Of a DNA stretch of 64,000 bases, positions 57,848-64,000 are shown in pieces. The stretch comes from an uncultured Ruminococcus sp. (lineage in GTDB: Bacteria > Bacillota > Clostridia > Oscillospirales > Ruminococcaceae). A program made the translations under genes and the position numbers. Where the stretch lies: assembly GCF_934476685.1 (NCBI RefSeq), contig NZ_CAKSNX010000001.1, positions 372,001-436,000 on the forward strand, written 5' to 3'. Positions within the stretch are counted from its first letter, which is position 1; every line of letters begins with the position of its first letter. Under the pieces are notes generated by a model. The model was given only the letters and a program-made list of their open reading frames with translations, did no database searches and was not told the origin of the DNA.

Positions 57848-58744
57848 ATGTCAAATAAACTTTTGAAATTTGTTATATACAGCATTGCTGCTGCGGCAGG
57901 GGCATACTGCCTTGTGCAGAACCGTCAGCTGAGGGTGGAGGAATGCAGGCTTGTGAGCGAAAGGCTTCCACAGCAGTTTGAGGGGAAAAAGATACTGCTT
58001 ATTGCAGATCTCCATAAGAAAAGGTATGGGGAGAATTTCAACAACCTTATGAATTCGGTGCTGGCAGCCGAGCCTGATTATATCTTCTTCTCAGGGGATC
58101 TTTACAGCAAGGACGAAACTGATCTGCTGCCAAAAGCTGCGCTGATGAAAAGGCTGAAGGAAGCGGCACCTGTATACTACGTTCTGGGAAATCACGAGAT
58201 AAGGAATATGGATAACTGCGAGGCGCTGTGTTACAAGCTGGAGAGCATGGGCATAAACGTGCTGCGCAATGATATGATGAGGATATATGAGAACGGCGCA
58301 TATATAAATGTGTACGGAACTCAGCTTCCCGTAAGCTGCTATATAAACCGCAAAGGCAGATATAGCAACTTAAAAGAGATAACCGCTGACGACCTTGATA
58401 GGTATCTTGGAAAGGCGAGGGAGAATGAGTTCAATATGCTTATATCCCACAACCCGTTTTTCCTTGAGGCTTATGCCGAGTGGGGAGCGGATATGGTTTT
58501 CGCAGGGCATTGCCACGGCGGCTGTGTAAGGCTGCCATTTGTGGGCGGTATACTTTCGCCAGAAAGGAAGTTCTTCCCGAAATACACGAAGGGTATATAC
58601 CGCTGCGGAAAAACTGTAATGGCGCTGACAGCGGGGCTTGGAAAATTCAGACTTAATAACCCGTCGGAGGTAATGCTTTGTACCCTCAGCAGGGAGGAAG
58701 TGCCGAAAAAGCACAGCAGGAATGCATGGACCATAGACGGATAA
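57848..58744 (+). CDS. Membrane-anchored metallophosphoesterase (YaeI/YkuE-like)
   Basis: 298 residues. An N-terminal TM helix (LLKFVIYSIAAAAGAYCLV) then the calcineurin-like fold with IADLHKK (D-x-H), FFSGDLY (GD), LGNHEIR (GNH[E/D]), LISHNPF and FAGHCHGGCVRLP (GHxH): all metal ligands present. Related YkuE acts on undecaprenyl or phosphate esters at the membrane. Same strand and close spacing with patatin and dipeptidase genes. Confidence 0.9.
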   Translation: MSNKLLKFVIYSIAAAAGAYCLVQNRQLRVEECRLVSERLPQQFEGKKILLIADLHKKRYGENFNNLMNSVLAAEPDYIFFSGDLYSKDETDLLPKAALMKRLKEAAPVYYVLGNHEIRNMDNCEALCYKLESMGINVLRNDMMRIYENGAYINVYGTQLPVSCYINRKGRYSNLKEITADDLDRYLGKARENEFNMLISHNPFFLEAYAEWGADMVFAGHCHGGCVRLPFVGGILSPERKFFPKYTKGIYRCGKTVMALTAGLGKFRLNNPSEVMLCTLSREEVPKKHSRNAWTIDG

Positions 58745-58762
58745 AAAGGAGATAATTATTTT

Positions 58763-60067
58763 ATGAGCAGAAATTATGCGGAGAAATTTTCGCAGTATTT
58801 TGAAGATCATATGGCGGAGATACTCGGCGACCTTAACGAGATAATCTCCATAGAGAGCGTTGCGGACGAAAATGCACAGCCGCAGCCTTTCGGCGAGGGT
58901 TCGGCAAAGGCTCTTGCTTGGGGAGAGAATTTTATGAAGAAGATAGGCATGAAAACGAGAAATTTCGATAACTATGCCGTTCGTGGAGATTTTTACGAGT
59001 CGGGCGAGCCTGAGCTTGGCATACTTGCGCACCTTGATACTGTGCCTGCAAGCGACGGCTGGAGCTTTCCGCCTTTTAAACTGACGGAAAAGGACGGCGT
59101 TCTTTACGGCAGGGGAACTATCGACGATAAAGGTCCTGCGGTTGCGGCACTATGGGCGGCAAAGGCTGTAAGAGAGCTTTCCGTACCTGTGAAGAATTTC
59201 CGTATAATTTTCGGCGGAAATGAAGAGAACGGCTGCAAGGATATGGAGTATTATCAGAGCTGTGAAAAATTCCCGAAAAATGTTTTTACGCCTGATGGCT
59301 CTTTTCCTGTGCTGAACTGCGAAAAGGGAATGGTGCATCTGACATTTTCTGCGCCTTTTGAAGATAATGATATAAGCGAGATAAAGGGCGGAACTGTTAT
59401 AAACGCTGTGCCTGACGTTTGCAGAGTAAAGTATTCTGACGACAGTAATGCTGAATACAGGGGAAAAGCTTCCCACGGCTCACGTCCCGAAAACGGAGAT
59501 AACGCTGTGACAAAGTTCCTTGGGGAATATGTAAAGGACGGCGGAAAAAATGGGAAACTTTGCGGACTGGCAGAGCTTTTCCCATATGGCGACTTTTGCG
59601 GCAAGGCTTGCGGAATGGGATTTTCAGATGATGTATCGGGTGAAATGACCTGTGTTCTGACTTTGCTCAGTGTTGAAAATGGAAAACTCAGCGGAGGTAT
59701 AGACATACGTTTCCCAATAGACAGAACATATGGCGAGATAAGCGGCATCATCACAGATAAACTTGCGCAGGCAGGTTTTACAGTTGACGAATGTGAGGGA
59801 ATGGAGCCGCACTACGTTGATGAAAAGAGCGATTTCGTTCAGAAATTGCTTGCGGTCTATGAGCGAGTAAAGGGCGAAAAGGGTTACTGCATTGCAGAGG
59901 GCGGAATAACCTATGTGCATAATACCGAGGGCGCAGTAGCTTTCGGAGCGGAGTTCCCAGAGGAAAACAACAATATGCATGGTGATGATGAGCATATCAC
60001 TATGGAAACTTTCAGATACAATCTGAATATGTATGCAAATGCTATTGCTGAGATAGCAGGCAAATAA
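58763..60067 (+). CDS. M20-family dipeptidase (PepV/Sapep-like)
   Basis: Zinc-dependent cytoplasmic peptidase of 434 residues. Zinc ligands: H in ILAHLDTVPA (about 92), D in GRGTIDDKGP (about 115), E-E in GGNEENGCKD (about 152-153) and H in NNNMHGDDEHI near the C-terminus. The lid region (about 195-290) has the beta-sandwich inserts of the PepV/Sapep group. AAAAGGAG precedes the ATG. Last gene before a terminator. Confidence 0.92.
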   Translation: MSRNYAEKFSQYFEDHMAEILGDLNEIISIESVADENAQPQPFGEGSAKALAWGENFMKKIGMKTRNFDNYAVRGDFYESGEPELGILAHLDTVPASDGWSFPPFKLTEKDGVLYGRGTIDDKGPAVAALWAAKAVRELSVPVKNFRIIFGGNEENGCKDMEYYQSCEKFPKNVFTPDGSFPVLNCEKGMVHLTFSAPFEDNDISEIKGGTVINAVPDVCRVKYSDDSNAEYRGKASHGSRPENGDNAVTKFLGEYVKDGGKNGKLCGLAELFPYGDFCGKACGMGFSDDVSGEMTCVLTLLSVENGKLSGGIDIRFPIDRTYGEISGIITDKLAQAGFTVDECEGMEPHYVDEKSDFVQKLLAVYERVKGEKGYCIAEGGITYVHNTEGAVAFGAEFPEENNNMHGDDEHITMETFRYNLNMYANAIAEIAGK

Positions 60068-60082
60068 TAAATGAGAGGATCT

Positions 60083-60119
60083 AAACGTTCTGCGGGGACT
60101 TTCCTGCGGAACGTTTTTT
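60083..60119 (+). terminator. Terminator after the dipeptidase gene
   Basis: AACGTTCTGC and GCGGAACGTT pair (10 bp, one G-U), then TTTTTT. Confidence 0.88.
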
Positions 60120-60181
60120 GATTGTGAAAAATGTACAAAGTATTACTGCTAAATTTGTATTACTAAAAATAATAAGCTTTG

Positions 60182-60210
60182 TTGCATTTGAATGGCGAAT
60201 GTGTTATAAT
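60182..60210 (+). promoter_or_regulatory. Promoter of the CAP-domain gene
   Basis: TTGCAT (60182-60187), 17-bp spacer, TATAAT (60205-60210). Confidence 0.8.
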
Positions 60211-60274
60211 GTAATAAATTGATGTGGCTTAGAATGAGATTTTTTATTCATTTTAACTATTAAAGGGGAGATAT

Positions 60275-62566
60275 ATGATGAGAGTAAGTAAATTTATAAA
60301 AGGCTTTTCAGCCTGCACCTTGGCGGCTTGCGCTGTGTTCTCAGCGGCGGCATGGGGCAGTTTAAAGGCTGACGCTTATGGCCTTGAAAGGCACACGCAG
60401 GCTGAGATAAAGGCGAAGTTTCAGGAGCTTTATTTCAGCGTGAATGATGAGCCGACCTATGCGGAGGATTATTCGACCACCTCGCCTTACAGTGCAGGAA
60501 AGCTTTCCGATGAGGAATTGCAGGCGGCATTAAATTCGGTAAACTTCACAAGATATGTTGCCGGTCTGCCATATGACGTTAAGCTGGACAGCAATTACAG
60601 CGTTTACGCTCAGCATTCCAGTCTTGTAAACTATATGAACAACAGCCTGTCACATTTTCCGTCACAGCCTAGCGGACTGCCCGATGATCTGTATGAACTG
60701 GGTTATTCGGGTTCGGGAAGATCGAACATCGCAATGGGATTCGGCAACGTTGCATCGTCGGTTATTGCAGGATATATGGAGGACTCGGACAATTCAAACA
60801 TAGACAGAGTGGGTCACAGACGCTGGGTGCTTAATCCGCCTATGCAGTACACAGGTTTCGGCTATGTGGGAAATGCAACGGCAATGTATGCTTTCGATAT
60901 GAAGAGGAGCGACGCTTTCACAGGTGACTATATCTGCTGGCCTGCTGAAAATACTCCTTATGAGCTTGTGAGAAACAGCGACAGCACAAACGGCTACGCT
61001 TATTCCATAACTTTGGGCAATACATATGACACGCCGAGCAGGAGCAAGGTAACGGTAGATGTTACGTCTAAAAAGCTTGGCAAGAGCTGGCATCTTGATT
61101 CAAGCAGCAACACATATGCGGGAAATTATCTTAATGTAGAAAACAGCGGCTACGGAATGTCAAAGTGCATCATTTTCAACGTCGGCGATCTTCCTGAGGA
61201 CGATACGGTTTCCGTAACGGTAAAGGGAATATACAAAAACGGCGTGGAAAAGCCTATAAGCTATACTGTAAACTACTTTAATATGCTCGATGATAACGAT
61301 TACCCTGTCGGCTTTGAAAAAAGTGAATATGATATCGAGGTCGGCGAAACTATCCGCCTTAACGGCTGTCATAATCCGCTTATAACAGAGAACTATTCCA
61401 TATGGTATGGTTCGACAGCTTTGACATATTCAAATATCAAGATGCTGGGCGGCGGAGCATTTGAGATAACAGGAAAGGAAGAGGGCAGCTTTAACATATG
61501 GCTCGGCACAAGCAGTCAGATGTTCAACAACACCAAGACCACTATCAATGTTACTCATAAGCATATCGAATCCGGCTGGATAATCGACAAACAGGCGACA
61601 ACGACTTCCACAGGTTCACGTCACAAGGAATGTACAAAGTGCGGAAAGGTACTTCAGACGGAAACTATCCCCATGAAGGAGATCACCACTATAAACGACT
61701 GCACTATCTCACTTGCTCAGACAGCATACACCTATGACGGCACAGCGAAAACACCTGCCGTAACTGTAAAGGCAGGCAGCAAAACTCTTACAAAGGGTAC
61801 GGATTACACTCTTGAATACAGCGCAAACGTCAACGCAGGCACAGCTTATGTAAAGGTAACAGGAAAAGGCACATACAGCGGCACATATGCAAAGACATAC
61901 ACCATCAGCGCAAGAAATGTTTCAGCCTGCACAGTAACTTTAAGCGCAGACACGAACTATTTCAGAGGCACGAGAGTAAAGCCTGTTGTGACTGTAAAGA
62001 TAGGAAACACTGTTATACCTGCATCGAACTATTCTCTCAGCTATGGGGATAATCTTTCGGTAGGTACGGCAAAGGTAACTATAAAGGGCAAAAACAATCT
62101 TACGGGCAGCTATGTAAAGAAGTTTGAGATAATCCCACGTTCTGTCGGAAACTGCGATATCGAAATGGAGCAGACAGCATATTTCAACGGCACAAGAATA
62201 AAGCCATCGGTTAAGATAGTATGCAACGGAACTGTTCTTTACAGCGGAAATTACACTCTCACTTACAAAAATAATCTTTCAGCAGGCACAGCGTCTGTTG
62301 TAATAACAGGAAAAAATAATCTTAAAGGCAACGTAACAAAGACTTTCAAGATAAATCCACGTTCTATAAAGAACTGCACAGTAGAGCTGAAGAAAAACAC
62401 ATCTTCACCTGCAAAGCCTTTAGTTTCTGTAAAGATAGGCAGCAATGAGCTTTACAGCGGAAACTACACAGTTTCATATTCTGCAGTATCAAGCGGCAAG
62501 GTAACTGTTACAGTTACAGGAAAAGGAAATCTGAAAGACACAGTAAAGCTGACATACACAGTTTAA
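60275..62566 (+). CDS. Secreted CAP-domain protein with four C-terminal beta repeats
   Basis: 763 residues. A signal peptide (about 1-35, ending KADAY) is followed by a CAP/SCP domain (about 70-225) with YAQHSSLVNYMNNSLSHFPS and RVGHRRWVLNPPM carrying the His pair. A PepSY-free middle region (about 230-430) contains a Big-like strand set. Residues 432-468 (ESGWIIDKQATTTSTGSRHKECTKCGKVLQTE) form the small Cys pair motif common in such proteins. Four tandem repeats of about 70-75 residues then begin with C-T-I/V-x-L (DCTISLAQTAYTYDG, ACTVTLSADTNYFRG, NCDIEMEQTAYFNG, NCTVELKKN) and contain N-Y-T/S-L-x-Y and V-T-G-K-G/N-N-L. They probably space the CAP head from the surface. No anchor is visible. 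Single gene. Confidence 0.9.
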   Translation: MMRVSKFIKGFSACTLAACAVFSAAAWGSLKADAYGLERHTQAEIKAKFQELYFSVNDEPTYAEDYSTTSPYSAGKLSDEELQAALNSVNFTRYVAGLPYDVKLDSNYSVYAQHSSLVNYMNNSLSHFPSQPSGLPDDLYELGYSGSGRSNIAMGFGNVASSVIAGYMEDSDNSNIDRVGHRRWVLNPPMQYTGFGYVGNATAMYAFDMKRSDAFTGDYICWPAENTPYELVRNSDSTNGYAYSITLGNTYDTPSRSKVTVDVTSKKLGKSWHLDSSSNTYAGNYLNVENSGYGMSKCIIFNVGDLPEDDTVSVTVKGIYKNGVEKPISYTVNYFNMLDDNDYPVGFEKSEYDIEVGETIRLNGCHNPLITENYSIWYGSTALTYSNIKMLGGGAFEITGKEEGSFNIWLGTSSQMFNNTKTTINVTHKHIESGWIIDKQATTTSTGSRHKECTKCGKVLQTETIPMKEITTINDCTISLAQTAYTYDGTAKTPAVTVKAGSKTLTKGTDYTLEYSANVNAGTAYVKVTGKGTYSGTYAKTYTISARNVSACTVTLSADTNYFRGTRVKPVVTVKIGNTVIPASNYSLSYGDNLSVGTAKVTIKGKNNLTGSYVKKFEIIPRSVGNCDIEMEQTAYFNGTRIKPSVKIVCNGTVLYSGNYTLTYKNNLSAGTASVVITGKNNLKGNVTKTFKINPRSIKNCTVELKKNTSSPAKPLVSVKIGSNELYSGNYTVSYSAVSSGKVTVTVTGKGNLKDTVKLTYTV

Positions 62567-62586
62567 GACTATTAAAAACAGTACAC

Positions 62587-62627
62587 AAAAACAGGGAAGA
62601 TCATATCTCAGATCTTCCCTGTTTTTT
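62587..62627. terminator. Bidirectional terminator between the CAP gene and glgP
   Basis: ACAGGGAAGATC and GATCTTCCCTGT form a perfect 12-bp stem flanked by A and T runs, serving converging genes. Confidence 0.93.
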
Positions 62628-62647
62628 ATGAAGTTTATTTTATGTTT

Positions 62648-64000
62648 TTATATCTTCCAGATATTTTCCGCATAGTCCTTTATAGTTCTGTCGGAGGAGA
62701 ACTTTCCTGCGTTGCAAATGTTTATCCAGCATTTTTTAGCATAAGCAAGTCTGTCCTTATAATCTGCGTTCATTTTAAGCTTTGCCTCAACATAGCTGTT
62801 AAGGTCACCGAGAACGTAATAGTGATCCGGAACGTGCCAGCTTGCACCGTCTGTAAGTGCCTTGTAAAGCTCCTTAAAGCTGCCCTCTTCATTGGAAGGT
62901 ACTCCGCCGTCGGAGAAAGTGCCGTCAATAAGCTTGTTAAGAACACGGTTTATCTTTTCGTCCTTGTAGAGTATCTCTCTCGGATCGTAGTTCGGCATTA
63001 TCTCGGCAAGCTCTTCAACTCTTGCGCCGAAGATGTAGTTGTTTTCCTCGCCAGCCTCTTCCGCTATCTCGACGTTTGCGCCGTCATATGTTCCGAGGGT
63101 GCAGGCACCGTTGAGCATAAGCTTCATATTGCCTGTGCCGCTCGCCTCAGTTCCTGCTGTTGATATCTGTTCTGAAACGTCTGCCGCACAAACCAGCTTT
63201 TCGGCATAGGATACGTTGTAGTTTGCGACGAATACGACTTTAAGGAGATCCTTTGTGTCAGGATCGGAGTTCACAAGGTCGCCTATTTCGTTGATAAGCT
63301 TGATTATAGCCTTTGCACGTCTGTATCCGGGAGCGGATTTTGCGCCGAAGATGTAAACGGTAGGTGTGAAATCCTTTATAGAGCCGTCCTTTATGCCGAA
63401 GTAGATGTAAAGGATAGAGAGTGCGTTGAGCAGCTGTCTTTTATATTCGTGCAGACGCTTTATCTGAATATCGAATATCCAGTTCGGATCAATATCCTTG
63501 CCGTCATGCGCCTTGACGAAATCGGCAAGCTGGCACTTCTTTGCTTCCTTTATTGCCATAAACTCTTTCAGAACGGCTTCATCATCAGCATATTTTTCAA
63601 GCTTTTTCAGCTGGTCAAGATCCTTTGCCCAGTCGGCATTTCCAAGCAGGCGAGTCAAAAGTGCGGAAAGCTCAGGGTTGCAGAGGGCAAGCCAGCGGCG
63701 CTGAGTGATGCCGTTTGTCTTGTTCTGGAAACGGTCTGGATAGATCTCATACCACTCTTTAAGAGCGTCATTTTTAAGTATCTCTGTATGGATAGCGGCA
63801 ACGCCGTTTATGTAAGAGGAAACATAGATAGCCATAAATGCCATCTTTACCTGTCCGCCGCCCACAGGGGACATTTTTGATATCTGAGCCTTGTCGATGC
63901 CGAGGGCATACATATCCTTGATGAACTTTTCGTTTATCTGGAGGATAACGGCATATACCTCAGGCAGAATGTTTTCCACAAAGCGGCAGTCCCACTTTTC
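62648..64000 (-). CDS. glgP: Glycogen/starch phosphorylase, C-terminal part (gene runs past the window end)
   Basis: Releases glucose 1-phosphate from alpha-1,4-glucans using PLP. About 450 residues are visible. The frame stays open to base 64000 (EKWDCRFVENILP matches the family's internal EKW segment), so the 5' part lies outside. Diagnostic pieces: GGGQVKMAFMA, FGAKSAPGYRRAKAIIKLIN, and AGTEASGTGNMKLMLNGACTLGTYDGANVEI with the PLP lysine in GNMK. It ends in EN IWKI. Whether it prefers glycogen or maltodextrin cannot be read from this part. Confidence 0.95.
   Translation of the reverse strand, partial: EKWDCRFVENILPEVYAVILQINEKFIKDMYALGIDKAQISKMSPVGGGQVKMAFMAIYVSSYINGVAAIHTEILKNDALKEWYEIYPDRFQNKTNGITQRRWLALCNPELSALLTRLLGNADWAKDLDQLKKLEKYADDEAVLKEFMAIKEAKKCQLADFVKAHDGKDIDPNWIFDIQIKRLHEYKRQLLNALSILYIYFGIKDGSIKDFTPTVYIFGAKSAPGYRRAKAIIKLINEIGDLVNSDPDTKDLLKVVFVANYNVSYAEKLVCAADVSEQISTAGTEASGTGNMKLMLNGACTLGTYDGANVEIAEEAGEENNYIFGARVEELAEIMPNYDPREILYKDEKINRVLNKLIDGTFSDGGVPSNEEGSFKELYKALTDGASWHVPDHYYVLGDLNSYVEAKLKMNADYKDRLAYAKKCWINICNAGKFSSDRTIKDYAENIWKI

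Overview
The window looks like a chromosomal segment from a low-to-moderate G+C, spore-forming Gram-positive anaerobe of the Ruminococcus/Oscillospirales type. This is an inference from the gene mix: a murA-ftsQ-ftsZ-divIVA division block, a spoIIAA-spoIIAB-sigF operon, YpeB, rubrerythrin, a T-box leader, a perfect CIRCE site, class-I two-subunit fumarase, and several CUT1-type sugar permeases with dockerin-free secreted proteins. No species assignment is possible from sequence reading alone.

Layout. 1-7500 (+): end of an unknown gene, then murA, ftsQ, ftsZ, a DivIVA-like coiled-coil protein, a fumarase beta subunit, a SigH-like sigma factor, a decayed tRNA-like element and a zinc-ribbon protein. 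7500-19000 (mostly -): Hsp20 with a CIRCE operator, a ClC channel, an ilvA-ridA operon behind a T-box, a sugar-binding lipoprotein coupled to a degenerate GGDEF receptor, rubrerythrin, YpeB and a lipoprotein. 19900-27700 (+): a PspA/GIDE-like membrane-stress operon, then a polyprenyl-type glycosyltransferase plus YfhO pair. 27800-32300 (-): the sigF operon, preceded on the same strand by a compact phage tail-fibre/holin/endolysin cassette with a divergent repressor. 33000-38100 (-): WG-repeat lipoprotein, PAP2 phosphatase, Dtd, a cysteine-less ArsC/Spx-like protein, aldose epimerase and a methyltransferase. 38400-52200 (+): the largest and most unusual locus, ten genes that appear to form one unit: two LolD-like ATPases (one with an AbrB-like tail), a 981-residue secreted solute-binding protein with extra N-terminal beta modules, two separate MalF/MalG permease pairs, an NHL-propeller/TPR membrane protein, a YIP1 protein and a DUF5696-type secreted protein. 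52300-60100: orphan CdiI-like immunity gene, a repeat-tailed ORF, prfC, then an ExbB/ExbD/ExbD-like, patatin, phosphoesterase, dipeptidase run. 60275-64000: a CAP-domain secreted protein and the 3' part of glycogen phosphorylase.

A second layer is a family of GC-rich repeats, about 116-121 bp per full unit, at five gene-free loci (8.7-9.07, 15.35-15.53, 16.0-16.19, 19.19-19.73 and 53.09-53.39 kb). It is mixed with a palindromic 17-mer family. One end of the GC-rich repeat sits directly against the stop codons of the ClC and prfC genes, and the repeats have been read into the C-termini of rubrerythrin and of one small ORF. I see no transposase in the window.

Best candidates for something undescribed: the ten-gene ABC/DUF5696/YIP1/NHL locus, the stop-codon-adjacent repeat family, the ExbB-ExbD-ExbD operon in a monoderm-type genome, the isolated phage lysis/tail-fibre cassette with its own repressor and paired operators, and the tRNA-like remnant in front of the zinc-ribbon gene.
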